Shown piece after piece: positions 33,331 through 42,444 of a stretch of 42,506 bases of DNA. Under the pieces are notes generated by a model. The model worked only from the letters and a program-made list of their open reading frames with translations, had not been told where the DNA came from and did not search any database. A program made the translations under genes and the position numbers. The first letter of the stretch is position 1. Every line of letters begins with the position of its first letter. This DNA comes from Clostridia bacterium (GTDB taxonomy: Bacteria > Bacillota > DUOV01 > Zhaonellaceae): NCBI GenBank assembly GCA_012838615.1, contig DUOV01000053.1, forward strand, positions 1 through 42,506. The letters are read 5' to 3'.

Positions 33331-33361
33331 AAACCTGCTTTGTTTCGAAGCAGGTTTTTTG
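33331..33361 (+). terminator. Rho-independent terminator after the NIF3-like gene
   Basis: AACCTGCTT (33332-33340) pairs perfectly with AAGCAGGTT (33348-33356) and is followed by T. It overlaps the ORF-track start of the next gene and shows that start to be wrong. Confidence 0.9.
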
Positions 33362-33420
33362 GTGATAATATATTAACAATACAAATATTTTGGTATTTTT
33401 TTGAGCGGAGGTTTTTTAGC

Positions 33421-35955
33421 TTGAAGGAAAAAAAGGTTGAATTATTGGCTCCGGCCGGCAGTTTTGAAGCAATGGTAGCAGCTATTTACAATGGTGCCGA
33501 TGCTGTATACTTAGGTGGAAAAGCTTTTGGTGCCAGACATTACGCTAGTAATTTCGATAATGATGAACTAGTAAAAGCTACCGACTTTATTCATCGTCAT
33601 AACAAAAAAATTTATCTTACAGTTAATACTATTTTGTCTGAGTATGAATTAGAGCAAGCTGCCTATTACTTAAAGTTTTTATATGAAATAGGTGTAGATG
33701 CTGTTATTATTCAAGACTTAGGCCTGATAAAAATGCTACGTGACCTTATTCCAAACTTTGAAATTCATGCTAGTACACAAATGACTATACATAATGCAGC
33801 AGGCGTGAATTTTTTGGAACAACATGGCGTTAAAAGAGTTGTATTAGCTAGGGAGGTGTCTCTTGAAAATATCAGGCTTATTAAGCAAAAAACTAATCTG
33901 GAGCTGGAGACATTTGTACATGGTGCTTTATGTATTTGCTACTCGGGCCAATGTTTAATGAGTAGTATGATAGGTGCACGCAGCGGAAACAGAGGAAAAT
34001 GTGCACAGCCTTGCCGCATGAAGTATTATCTTACTGATATAAAAGGTAGGAATATCTCTCTTAAAAATGTTGGAGAACATCTTTTAAGCCCCAAAGATTT
34101 AAAAAGCATAGATTTTCTACCGCATATTATCGAAGCAGGGGTTACGTCTCTAAAAATAGAAGGTAGAATGAAAAGGCCTGAATATGTGGCTACCGTTACA
34201 AGAATCTATAGAGCTGCTATTGATCGTTATCTAACTAGTGATAAGCCTTATCAAATTAGCGAATCAGAGCAAAAAGAATTAGCCCAGATTTTTAACAGGG
34301 ATTTTACATCAGGATATTATCTTAAGCACCAAGGTTCAGACTTAATGAGTTACAAAAGACCTAATAATAGAGGTGTTTTTTTAGGTCGGATCAGTTCTGT
34401 ACAGCCTAAAAAAAATTTAGCTGTAATTAAATTAGTTGATGATTTACACGTTGGTGATGGTTTAGAAATTTGGGTTACTCATGGAGGGAGAAAAGGTTTA
34501 ACTGTAAGAAAAATATGGGTTAACGGTAGTGCTGTGTCTGAAGCCAAGGCCAATCAAGAAGTAACAATCGAAATAGCAGAGAAGGTTTTTGCTGGCGATA
34601 GAGTATTTAAAACTTATGATGCTAAACTTATGAAAAAGGCCCAAAATAGTTTTCAAGATTACCAAGCTGATTTAAAAATACCCCTCAAGATGGAAGTAAC
34701 TGCAAAGGTAAGTAGTCCGTTAATTTTAAAAGTAGCTGATGATGAAGGTCTAGTTGTAGAAGCTGAAACGGCTTTTATAGCAGAAAAAGCAATAAAACGT
34801 CCACTTACGGTAGAAGTTATCAAAGATAAGTTAGACCGTTTAGGAAATACCCCCTACTATTTAGCTGAGCTTTCTTGTAACCTCGAAGATCAGGTGATGG
34901 TGCCATTAAGTGAATTAAATAATGTAAGAAGGCAAGCCATAGAGAAGCTTGAAAATTTACGATCCAAAATTAGCAAAAAAGATGTAATTTCAGATAACAC
35001 AATTCAACGCTATTTTAACCAAAAAGTTAAAAAAAATGAATTGGCTAACTACACGCCTTTTTTATCGGTTTTTACAAGTACTATAGAAGGCGGACTGAAA
35101 GCTATTGGTGCTGGAGCCAATAGAATCTATCTTAGTACTACTCGTTGGCGTAGTTGTAAAAAGGAAGAAAGAGATCTTACCGAGTTACTTGAAACAGCAT
35201 TAAAAAATAATGTGCAAGTGGTCATAGCACTACCACGACTTTGGCATCAAGATGAAGAAGCTAAAATAGAAAATATCATAGCAAAGTATGAAAATGAAGA
35301 GATTACTGGATTTTTAGCAGGCAATCTCGGTACGATTGACTTATTAAAGCATAGTAATACCAATAAGAAAATTTTTGCAGATTACACTTTTAATGTATTT
35401 AATTCTTTAGCTTACAATTTTTTAGAAAGCCAAAAGAATATTGCAGGTATTACATTATCACCTGAAATGACTTTTGAACAAATTGGTCAGCTAAACATTT
35501 CAGGTAAAACTGAACGTGAGTGTATAGTTCATGGTTCTTTGCCTTTAATGATTTCAGAGTACTGCGCAGTAGGCGCAATAGTTGGTGGGAAAAATGCTAC
35601 AAATTCTTGTCATAAACCCTGCCTCACTAAACAATATGGTTTAAAAGATCGTTTAAATTTAGTTTTCCCTTTAGAAATGGATCAAATGTGTCGTATGCAC
35701 ATCTTCAATTCTAAGGATTTGTGCCTTATTGAAGATTTAAAGCGATATAAAGAATACGGGATTAATAGCTTAAGGATTGAAGCTGGAAGATATTTGCCTG
35801 AAGAAATTCAATTAATTGTAACTAGTTATAAGAGAGGTTTACAGTACTTAGAAAGCGGTGATTGTGGCGAGATTCTTACCCAATTAAAAGCTCAGTTAGA
35901 ACAAAAGAAAAAAGATACTTTTACAAAAGGACATTACTATAGGGGTGTGCTATAA
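33421..35955 (+). CDS. Large U32 family peptidase/hydroxylation protein
   Basis: The protein has 844 aa from TTG 33421, nine nt after GCGGAGG. The N-terminal U32 domain starts VELLAPAGSFEAM and has the conserved CICYSGQCLMSS and GNRGKCAQPCRM cysteines and the LKIEGRMKRPEYVA signature. A middle DUF3656-like insert follows, then a second, degenerate U32-like half with ISEYCAVG and CHKPCL cysteines. Long U32 proteins of this shape include RlhA, which is needed for hydroxylation of a 23S rRNA cytidine in E. coli. Whether this protein acts on rRNA, tRNA or protein is not shown by the sequence. Confidence 0.9.
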   Translation: MKEKKVELLAPAGSFEAMVAAIYNGADAVYLGGKAFGARHYASNFDNDELVKATDFIHRHNKKIYLTVNTILSEYELEQAAYYLKFLYEIGVDAVIIQDLGLIKMLRDLIPNFEIHASTQMTIHNAAGVNFLEQHGVKRVVLAREVSLENIRLIKQKTNLELETFVHGALCICYSGQCLMSSMIGARSGNRGKCAQPCRMKYYLTDIKGRNISLKNVGEHLLSPKDLKSIDFLPHIIEAGVTSLKIEGRMKRPEYVATVTRIYRAAIDRYLTSDKPYQISESEQKELAQIFNRDFTSGYYLKHQGSDLMSYKRPNNRGVFLGRISSVQPKKNLAVIKLVDDLHVGDGLEIWVTHGGRKGLTVRKIWVNGSAVSEAKANQEVTIEIAEKVFAGDRVFKTYDAKLMKKAQNSFQDYQADLKIPLKMEVTAKVSSPLILKVADDEGLVVEAETAFIAEKAIKRPLTVEVIKDKLDRLGNTPYYLAELSCNLEDQVMVPLSELNNVRRQAIEKLENLRSKISKKDVISDNTIQRYFNQKVKKNELANYTPFLSVFTSTIEGGLKAIGAGANRIYLSTTRWRSCKKEERDLTELLETALKNNVQVVIALPRLWHQDEEAKIENIIAKYENEEITGFLAGNLGTIDLLKHSNTNKKIFADYTFNVFNSLAYNFLESQKNIAGITLSPEMTFEQIGQLNISGKTERECIVHGSLPLMISEYCAVGAIVGGKNATNSCHKPCLTKQYGLKDRLNLVFPLEMDQMCRMHIFNSKDLCLIEDLKRYKEYGINSLRIEAGRYLPEEIQLIVTSYKRGLQYLESGDCGEILTQLKAQLEQKKKDTFTKGHYYRGVL

Positions 35956-35956
35956 T
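35948..35956 (+). promoter_or_regulatory. Possible extended -10 before mutS2
   Basis: TGCTATAAT spans the stop codon of the U32 gene. There is no good -35. It could give mutS2 some independent transcription. Confidence 0.3.
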
Positions 35957-35990
35957 AATTAAGATTTTAACTATAAGTGGTGAGTAAATA

Positions 35991-38351
35991 GTGCAAAAAA
36001 CTTTAATTAAACTAGAATTACATCGGGTGTTGGATCTTTTAGCAAATTTATGCACATCGTCACTAGGTAAAGAAAGAGTTGAAAACTTAACACCTATTAC
36101 TGATCTAAAGCAATTGTTACTTTGGCAACAGGAAACGACAGAGGCCAGAGATATTTGGAGACTATATCCTAATTTACCGTTGGGGGGTATTAGAGACATC
36201 AGAGTGCCTTTAAGACGTGTTGAGTTAGGCGCTTCTCTTGAACCTTCAGATTTTCTACTTATAGACGATACAATCAAATCCGGACGGCGCTTACGCCGTT
36301 TTTGTCTTGAAATGAAGGAAGCATTTGTTAATATAAAAAAATATGCAGAGCAAATAGTTACATTTCCCGATTTAGAATCCGCAATTGAAAAAACTTTTGA
36401 TCCAGAAGGGAACGTAAAAGATGAAGCATCGAGTGAATTATTTCAACTACGAAGAAAAAGTGCCAGTCTTAATGAAAAAATTAGACTAAAACTGGAGAAT
36501 ATTATTCATTCTAAATCACATCAAAAATATTTGCAGGACACCCTTGTAACTATAAGGGGAGACCGATATGTAATTCCTGTTAAACAAGAATACCGTAATC
36601 ATTTTCCTGGTATAGTGCATGACCAATCTTCTAGTGGAGCTACTGTTTTTATAGAACCTAATGCCGTTGTGGAACTAAATAATGAATTAAGAACAGTTTT
36701 AGTCAAAGAAAAACATGAAGTTGCACGTATTCTTAAAAGCCTAACTTTAAAAGTTAAAACTCACTTAGATGACTTAAGGCGAACTTTGGATAATTTAGCT
36801 TTGCTTGATTTAATCTTTGCTAAGGGTAAATTAAGTGAGCAAATGGACGGGATAGAACCTCTATTAAATGAGGACGGACAGATTCGTCTTATTAAAGCAA
36901 GGCATCCATTAATTCAAGGTTCAGTTGTACCAATTACTGTAGAACTAGGGTATGATTTTCATACTCTTGTTATAACAGGTCCAAATACTGGTGGTAAAAC
37001 TGTAAGTTTAAAAACTGTAGGTCTTTTATGTCTGATGACTCAAGTTGGACTTCATATTCCAGCAGAGGTTGGCTCAAACGTAGCTATCTTCGACCATATT
37101 TTTGCTGATATAGGTGATGAACAAAGCATTGAACAATCCCTTAGTACTTTTTCCGCTCATATGAAGAATATTATAGACATAGTGGGTCAAGTCAATAGCA
37201 GGTCTTTAGTGTTACTAGATGAATTGGGAGCAGGAACTGATCCTACCGAAGGTGCAGCATTAGCCAGGGCTCTTTTGGAGTTTTTCCACGAGACTGGAGC
37301 AAAAACTATTGCTACAACTCATTATAGCGAGCTAAAAACATTTGCTTATAGCACACCAGGGGTAAAAAATGCTAGTGTGGAATTTGATACAGTATCTTTA
37401 AGGCCAACTTATAAATTGCTTATTGGGTTGCCAGGAAGAAGTAATGCTTTAGAGATTGCGTTACAGTTAGGACTACCAAAGCAACTAGTTGCTAACGCTA
37501 AGCGTTTTATTACAAAAGAAGAGCTGCATGTTTCTGATATGATCCAAGACATAGAAGAGAACAGAAGGGCTGCTTTAAGAGAGCTAGGGGAAATTGAGGT
37601 AATAAAAAAAGAAATTAAAAATTTGAAAGACCAATTGGAAAAAGAACGCCAGATTTTAAAAGAGAAAGAAAATAGTATTATTGAAAAAGCACTTGCTGAG
37701 GCTGAGAGAATTGTTAATAATTCCAAGCGTGAAGCAGAAGATATACTTAACGAATTACGCAGTAATCTAAGTTTAGAAGCTGCTCGTGCGCAAGAAAAAC
37801 TTACTCGGGAAGCTAAAGAAAGGTTAAAGCAATCTGAGGAGCTTATTGAAGAGAGAAAAGCTAAGTTTCTAAAAGATGAAGGAAGGCCTTTAGATAGTTT
37901 AAAAGTAGGCCAAAAAGTTTTAATTAATTCTTTAGGCCAGAAAGGAACTGTTTTATCGTTGCCCAACCAGCAAGGAGAAGTATTAGTACAAGCTGGAATA
38001 ATGAAGATTAATGTTAGTATTAGAGATTTACGAAGAGCTAAAGATGATGAAGAAACTGTAAAAATAAATTTAGGATATAAAAACGTTTCGCCTAGCGTTA
38101 AAAAAATTTCTAATGAACTAGATTTGCGAGGCCTAACAGTAGATGAGGCTTTGGATAAGGTGGATAAGTATTTAGATAACGCAGTTCTGTCTAATTTAAA
38201 TCGAGTTTATTTAATTCATGGAAAGGGGACAGGGGCCCTCCGTAAAGCTATACAAGAACACCTTAAACACCATGTTCATGTAAAAAGCCAAAGATTAGGG
38301 GAACAGGGTGAAGGAGGAACAGGTGTTACTGTAGTTGATTTAAAAGTATAA
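35991..38351 (+). CDS. mutS2: MutS2 family ATPase/endonuclease
   Basis: This 786-aa protein has an N-terminal MutS core/clamp, the ABC-type ATPase with Walker A TGPNTGGKT and Walker B LVLLDELGAGTDPTEGA, a long coiled coil (about residues 515-635), and a C-terminal Smr nuclease domain with LDLRGLTVDEA and HGKGTGALR. It lacks the mismatch-reading domain of MutS1. MutS2 has been linked to suppression of recombination and, in B. subtilis, to splitting collided ribosomes. The start is GTG with GGTGAG upstream. It ends at a bidirectional terminator facing the penicillin-binding protein gene. Confidence 0.95.
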   Translation: MQKTLIKLELHRVLDLLANLCTSSLGKERVENLTPITDLKQLLLWQQETTEARDIWRLYPNLPLGGIRDIRVPLRRVELGASLEPSDFLLIDDTIKSGRRLRRFCLEMKEAFVNIKKYAEQIVTFPDLESAIEKTFDPEGNVKDEASSELFQLRRKSASLNEKIRLKLENIIHSKSHQKYLQDTLVTIRGDRYVIPVKQEYRNHFPGIVHDQSSSGATVFIEPNAVVELNNELRTVLVKEKHEVARILKSLTLKVKTHLDDLRRTLDNLALLDLIFAKGKLSEQMDGIEPLLNEDGQIRLIKARHPLIQGSVVPITVELGYDFHTLVITGPNTGGKTVSLKTVGLLCLMTQVGLHIPAEVGSNVAIFDHIFADIGDEQSIEQSLSTFSAHMKNIIDIVGQVNSRSLVLLDELGAGTDPTEGAALARALLEFFHETGAKTIATTHYSELKTFAYSTPGVKNASVEFDTVSLRPTYKLLIGLPGRSNALEIALQLGLPKQLVANAKRFITKEELHVSDMIQDIEENRRAALRELGEIEVIKKEIKNLKDQLEKERQILKEKENSIIEKALAEAERIVNNSKREAEDILNELRSNLSLEAARAQEKLTREAKERLKQSEELIEERKAKFLKDEGRPLDSLKVGQKVLINSLGQKGTVLSLPNQQGEVLVQAGIMKINVSIRDLRRAKDDEETVKINLGYKNVSPSVKKISNELDLRGLTVDEALDKVDKYLDNAVLSNLNRVYLIHGKGTGALRKAIQEHLKHHVHVKSQRLGEQGEGGTGVTVVDLKV

Positions 38352-38354
38352 AAC

Positions 38355-38390
38355 AAAGCGAAAGGAGTTCCGAAGTTCTCCTTTCGCTTT
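38355..38390. terminator. Bidirectional terminator between mutS2 and the PBP gene
   Basis: AAAGCGAAAGGAG (38355-38367) pairs with CTCCTTTCGCTTT (38378-38390). The A-rich and T-rich flanks let it end both convergent transcripts. Confidence 0.92.
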
Positions 38391-38394
38391 TATA

Positions 38395-41007
38395 TTATTT
38401 TACCTTAACTTTTATTTCGTTAGAGGGAGTACTTAGATTAGTATTAGTATTAATAGCAAAAACTCTGTAATAATAAGTTTCTCCTTCTTCAACTTGTTGG
38501 TCTAGATAAGTCTGATTTGTGGTTATTGTTATGCTGTAACGTTTAGGATTATTCTCAGTCCATCTTTCTACACTAAAATTTAGATCACCACTACTATTGT
38601 CTGCTTTCCAGTATAAACGAACTCCATGCCCTTCCTGCTCGCCATATAGGTAAGGAGCTTCCGGAGCCTGTTGAGAAGAGTTGGGCTGAGAGGGACTGTT
38701 ATTTGGTGTTTGTGGAACTCCGTTACCGTTTCCTTGACCTGGGACATTTTGCCAATGATTGTCGTCAATATTGGATGCTGGAAGCTCAATGTTTCCGTCC
38801 TGATGAAATTCACACACTATAGTTGGTAGTTCCAAATCTGCATCTTCAGGTTTTACTGTGCCAGTATAAGGAATAGGTCTCTGCATAAAAATACCTGATA
38901 CAATATTAAAGCAGAAAGGACTAGGTATTTGTCCAGAGTCAGCGCAAACTTCAGCTTCTATCCAAATATCAGAAGTAGTTTTTGGTAGATTTTGTTTAGC
39001 AAAAACTTCCCTTATAATATACATACTTGGTGTTAATTCACTTGGAAGTAAACCAGATTTTTTATCTATTTGAGCATAGGTTATTCCCTCAGGTACTTCA
39101 AATTGTTTTACTGGTTCATCTTTTAAAGCTTCTTCCATAACTTGTTTCCAAATCAAAGCAGGATACCTTCCCCCATAAACTTGAGGCAAATAATGTTTAG
39201 CGTCCGTTTTGTCAAAACCCATCCATACTACACCTACCAGTTCAGGAGTGTATCCTGCAAACCAAGCATCCTGGTTTCCTCTTTTTCCCCTAAATTCTGG
39301 TTTATCGGGTAGCTGGGTTGTACCGGTCTTACCTGCTACAGGCCGGTTCATCTGAGCTCTAGTTGCTGTACCGCTTTTTACTACTGTTTGAAGCATATCT
39401 GTCATGAGGTATGCGGACTGTTCGGTAAGAACTTCTGTTTTTTGAGGCTTTGCTTCATATAAAAGATTGCCGTTATGATCTTCAATTTTTATAATTGCAT
39501 GAGGTTCAACACGCAACCCTTTATTAGCAAGTACTCCATATGCTGATGCTAAGTCTAGTGGTGAAACACCGTAAGTGAGCCCGCCAAGAGCTAAGCTTAG
39601 GTTTTTATCACCTTCTACAAGGGGTAGGCCCATTTTTTTAGCATACTCAAAACCAGTATTAACACCAATTGTGTTAAGCATTTTTACAGCTGGAATATTG
39701 ACTGAATCTTTAACTGCTTCTCTTAAATTAATTAAGCCTCTATACCGACCGTCATAGTTAGTAGGTTTATAGTTCCCGAAGCTTACAGGTACATCATCAA
39801 CAACGGTTGCCGGACTATATCCTTTTTCTAGTGCTGGGGCATAAACAGATATAGGCTTGATAGTGGATCCTGGAGAACGTTTCATTTGTGTTGCTCTGTT
39901 TAAACCTCGTTGAGTAGTATAGTCACGTCCTCCTATAAGGCCAACAATTTCACCAGTATGGGGATTTAAGACTACCATTGAGCTTTGAATAAGTTCGCCA
40001 TTCATATCTTCAGGGAAATTCTTGCTGTCACTATATACTTCTTCAATTTTTGTTTGAACAGTAGTATTCATAGTGGTATATATCTTATATCCACCATTAT
40101 ATACTTTGGAGGCTGGAATATCGTTTGCTTCCAAGATATTTTCTGCCTCTTCAATAACATGATCTATGAAGTATGCATATTTAGTTTTGATAACCTGCTG
40201 TGGTTTTTCACTTAATTTAAATTCCTCAGCATTAGCTTTGTCGGCTTCGGTTTGAGTAATATAACCATGCTCCACCATATTAGCCAGCACTCTTGCACGT
40301 CTTCCCTTAGCAGCCTCAGGATGTTTAAAGGGATCGTAAGCTGCAGGACGTTGGGTCAAACCCGCTATTAAGGCACATTCAGCCAGAGTTAATTCTTCAA
40401 CATCCTTATCAAAGAATGTCTTTGCAGCTGCTTGAACACCATACGCTCCTCGCCCGAAAGGGATTTGATTTAGATAAAATTCTAAAATTTCTTCTTTTGT
40501 ATAAGTCCTTTCAAGTTGAAGAGCTAAGAATGCTTCTTGTATCTTACGTTCTAATTTTTTTTGAGAACGAGCTTCTTGGTCAATAAAAGCATTTTTAGCC
40601 AATTGAATCGTTATTGTGCTCCCGCCTTGAGCACCCCATCCGTCTTTTATATTAGCATATACAGCCCTCAAAATTGCTTTATAATCAATACCGTGATGTT
40701 TTTTAAAATTTGGATCTTCTGTGGCTATAAAAGCATTTATTAGATGTTGTGGTACTTGGTCAATATCTACAGGAATTCTATTTTCCACTCCATGCCGTTC
40801 CCCTATTAAATTTCCTTCGTTATCATAAAAGGTGGTTGTCATGTCACCGGTTATATCTCCAGGCTGCCAGCTAGGCATAGCCTTAAGTGCACCTATAACA
40901 AATCCAGCTCCAATTCCGGCTCCAACAATAAATAAGAACAGCAGAATAACAATGACAAGCCTCCATACATTAACTTTACGAATAGCCTTTTTCCTTTTCT
41001 TAGGCAT
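38395..41007 (-). CDS. Class A penicillin-binding protein (PBP1A family)
   Basis: This bifunctional enzyme polymerises and cross-links peptidoglycan. From ATG at 41007 it has 870 aa; GAGGGGG precedes that codon, and the ORF-track extension of 19 residues lies upstream of it. A basic N-terminus is followed by a membrane anchor (about residues 13-37). The glycosyltransferase 51 domain has EDPNFKKHHG, GGSTITIQLAKN and ERTYTKEEILEFYLN. The transpeptidase has STIK in SPGSTIKP, SVN, and KTGTT. After a Gln/Pro/Asn-rich linker, a C-terminal fibronectin type III-like domain (about the last 95 residues) is present. It is the only gene on this strand. Confidence 0.96.
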   Translation of the reverse strand: MPKKRKKAIRKVNVWRLVIVILLFLFIVGAGIGAGFVIGALKAMPSWQPGDITGDMTTTFYDNEGNLIGERHGVENRIPVDIDQVPQHLINAFIATEDPNFKKHHGIDYKAILRAVYANIKDGWGAQGGSTITIQLAKNAFIDQEARSQKKLERKIQEAFLALQLERTYTKEEILEFYLNQIPFGRGAYGVQAAAKTFFDKDVEELTLAECALIAGLTQRPAAYDPFKHPEAAKGRRARVLANMVEHGYITQTEADKANAEEFKLSEKPQQVIKTKYAYFIDHVIEEAENILEANDIPASKVYNGGYKIYTTMNTTVQTKIEEVYSDSKNFPEDMNGELIQSSMVVLNPHTGEIVGLIGGRDYTTQRGLNRATQMKRSPGSTIKPISVYAPALEKGYSPATVVDDVPVSFGNYKPTNYDGRYRGLINLREAVKDSVNIPAVKMLNTIGVNTGFEYAKKMGLPLVEGDKNLSLALGGLTYGVSPLDLASAYGVLANKGLRVEPHAIIKIEDHNGNLLYEAKPQKTEVLTEQSAYLMTDMLQTVVKSGTATRAQMNRPVAGKTGTTQLPDKPEFRGKRGNQDAWFAGYTPELVGVVWMGFDKTDAKHYLPQVYGGRYPALIWKQVMEEALKDEPVKQFEVPEGITYAQIDKKSGLLPSELTPSMYIIREVFAKQNLPKTTSDIWIEAEVCADSGQIPSPFCFNIVSGIFMQRPIPYTGTVKPEDADLELPTIVCEFHQDGNIELPASNIDDNHWQNVPGQGNGNGVPQTPNNSPSQPNSSQQAPEAPYLYGEQEGHGVRLYWKADNSSGDLNFSVERWTENNPKRYSITITTNQTYLDQQVEEGETYYYRVFAINTNTNLSTPSNEIKVKVK

Positions 41008-41075
41008 TTTCGCAAGCCCCCTCTCTTGCGTAAGTCTACATAATAAAAATATTAGCAGGTACAAGGCATCAATTT

Positions 41076-41084
41076 ATTATAGCA
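41076..41084 (-). promoter_or_regulatory. Extended -10 promoter of the PBP gene
   Basis: On the minus strand the sequence reads TGCTATAAT, about 70 nt before the start codon. No clear -35 was found. Confidence 0.45.
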
Positions 41085-41120
41085 TAACCTGAACTATAGT
41101 AATACAAGCAAAACTTGTTT

Positions 41121-41207
41121 CAATAACTTGATATTATTAGACGTGGAGTAGTGAAAATAGTTCCAGAAGACGAACTAGAAAATAAAACCCAAAAATCTAT
41201 TAAGTAA
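41121..41207 (+). pseudogene. Remnant of a tyrosyl-tRNA synthetase N-terminus
   Basis: One frame reads Q-stop-LDIIRRGVVKIVPEDELENKTQKSIK-stop. From memory this matches the first helix and loop of bacterial TyrS (typically ..QLEIIKRG..EIIPEEEL..KL). An in-frame TAA precedes the matching part and another ends it, just before the position where the conserved RVKLGLDPTAPDLHLGH block should begin. Nothing of that block is seen downstream. A possible C-terminal scrap, TVAQVGK in another frame at about 41321-41341, resembles the usual QVGKR end of TyrS but is weak. It would imply a functional tyrS elsewhere. Confidence 0.5.
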
Positions 41208-41425
41208 AAATGCTGCTTTGGAAGGTTCAATTTTGATATAAACATAAAATCAGTAAAATATTAGACAATTGCATAGGAACTTGAAGAAATTTTGATAAAA
41301 AGGAATCAACTACAGAGAGTACTGTTGCACAGGTAGGCAAACAAAGTTGGAAAAAACAATATTATTGATATAAGGTGTCAGCATTTAAAGGAGCTATTTT
41401 TACATAAATAAAAAATTGCGTCTTA
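41208..41425. other. Non-coding AT-rich gap
   Basis: No ORF with a ribosome site, no clear hairpin terminator and no RNA gene were seen here, apart from the weak TVAQVGK match. It is consistent with decayed coding sequence between the PBP gene and yunB. Confidence 0.5.
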
Positions 41426-41453
41426 GCACATTACCTAATTGAATACATATACT
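41426..41453 (+). promoter_or_regulatory. Putative sigma-E promoter for yunB
   Basis: GCACATT (41426-41432), 13 nt, CATATACT (41446-41453) is close to the sigma-E pattern KMATATT-N13-14-CATACAnT. B. subtilis yunB is a sigma-E gene. The start codon chosen for yunB lies 40 nt downstream. Confidence 0.5.
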
Positions 41454-41493
41454 AATGTATATTTTATTTCAGCGTGCGACAAGAAGGTGGGTA

Positions 41494-42177
41494 ATGTTGC
41501 GTAGACGCTTTTATTGGCGCTTGAAACTTCAACGAAAGTTATCATTTCCTTTAATTGCCTTTTTATTACTGATTGTTTCATTTTTGTTTTTACTAGAAGC
41601 TAGTTTATCAGATACAATTTATGCTTTTGCCGAAGCACAGGCAAGATGGACAGCCATAGAAGTAATAAATAAGGCAATAACCGAAAAAGTTGTACCCAAC
41701 ATTTCTTATACTGACCTTATAAAACCTGAACGAAATGCTCAAGATGAAATTGTTTTTATGCAGGTCAATATGATAAAGGTGAATAAGATCACTTCTGAAT
41801 CTATATTAGCTATTCAAGAATCTTTGCAACAGTTAGAAAAAGTAAAATTTAAAATTCCAATTGGCCAAATTTTTGGTTCTAAATTATTTGCTAACTCTGG
41901 ACCAAGATTTAATCTTTCATTACTACCTGTTGGTACTGTTGAAGCAAAAATTTATGATGATTTTGAACAAGCAGGTATTAATCAAACAAGACACAGGGTG
42001 TATTTAGTTGTTAAAAGTACAGTTAAAGTGATTATCCCTTTAGTAAGTGACTACATTTCAATTGAGACAAAAGTTCCTTTAGCAGATGCTATTATTGTTG
42101 GAAGGGTTCCTGATACATATCTAAATATTGGAGGCCTGTTGTTGGAAGGAATAAAGCAGCAAGGTTTTGAGCAATAA
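41494..42177 (+). CDS. yunB: Sporulation protein YunB
   Basis: From ATG 41494 the protein has 227 aa: a very basic N-terminus (LRRRFYWRLKLQRK), one membrane segment (about residues 20-40), and an outer domain. The ARWTAIEVINKAI stretch, PIGQIFGSKLFANSGP, and the closing PDTYLNI are typical of YunB, a mother-cell protein needed for efficient spore formation whose mechanism is unknown. AAGGTGGG lies before ATG 41494. The ORF-track start at 41455 lies directly after the proposed -10 and would precede the transcript start. Confidence 0.92.
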   Translation: MLRRRFYWRLKLQRKLSFPLIAFLLLIVSFLFLLEASLSDTIYAFAEAQARWTAIEVINKAITEKVVPNISYTDLIKPERNAQDEIVFMQVNMIKVNKITSESILAIQESLQQLEKVKFKIPIGQIFGSKLFANSGPRFNLSLLPVGTVEAKIYDDFEQAGINQTRHRVYLVVKSTVKVIIPLVSDYISIETKVPLADAIIVGRVPDTYLNIGGLLLEGIKQQGFEQ

Positions 42178-42197
42178 TAGTAAGGACTTGGCAGGAG

Positions 42198-42226
42198 ATA
42201 TATTGTGCTAGGACAATATATTTTTA
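42198..42226 (+). terminator. Rho-independent terminator after yunB
   Basis: ATATATTGT (42198-42206) pairs with ACAATATAT (42213-42221), followed by T. Confidence 0.78.
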
Positions 42227-42275
42227 AGCCGAAATATAATAATATTACATTAATTATAAGTTTATAAATAACCAA

Positions 42276-42304
42276 TTGACAAAGATATATAAAGCTGGTA
42301 ATAT
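42276..42304 (+). promoter_or_regulatory. rRNA operon promoter P1
   Basis: TTGACA (42276-42281), exactly 17 nt, TAATAT (42299-42304). It is the first of a tandem pair. Confidence 0.8.
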
Positions 42305-42409
42305 AATAACTCCCGGTAGGAAAAAGCCGAGGAAAGTCAACTAAAACATAGGCGAAGACTCAAGCCTAAAAACTTCAGGCATCATAAAAAGCCTGGTAGA
42401 AAAAAGCAG

Positions 42410-42438
42410 TTGACATGTCAAAGCGGATATGGTAAGAT
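42410..42438 (+). promoter_or_regulatory. rRNA operon promoter P2
   Basis: TTGACA (42410-42415), exactly 17 nt, TAAGAT (42433-42438). Two near-consensus promoters 134 nt apart are typical of rrn operons. Confidence 0.82.
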
Positions 42439-42444
42439 AACACT

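Noticed and set aside
33340-33420. Upstream extension of the U32 gene
   Set aside because: It begins inside a perfect terminator stem; TTG 33421 has a proper ribosome site.
37409-37966. 185-aa minus-strand ORF
   Set aside because: It is the antisense shadow of the mutS2 coiled-coil region, rich in Ser and Leu from the opposite strand of Glu/Lys codons.
41151-41207. GTG-started 18-codon ORF as a small gene
   Set aside because: The reading frame extends upstream with TyrS-like residues, so it is better explained as a gene remnant.
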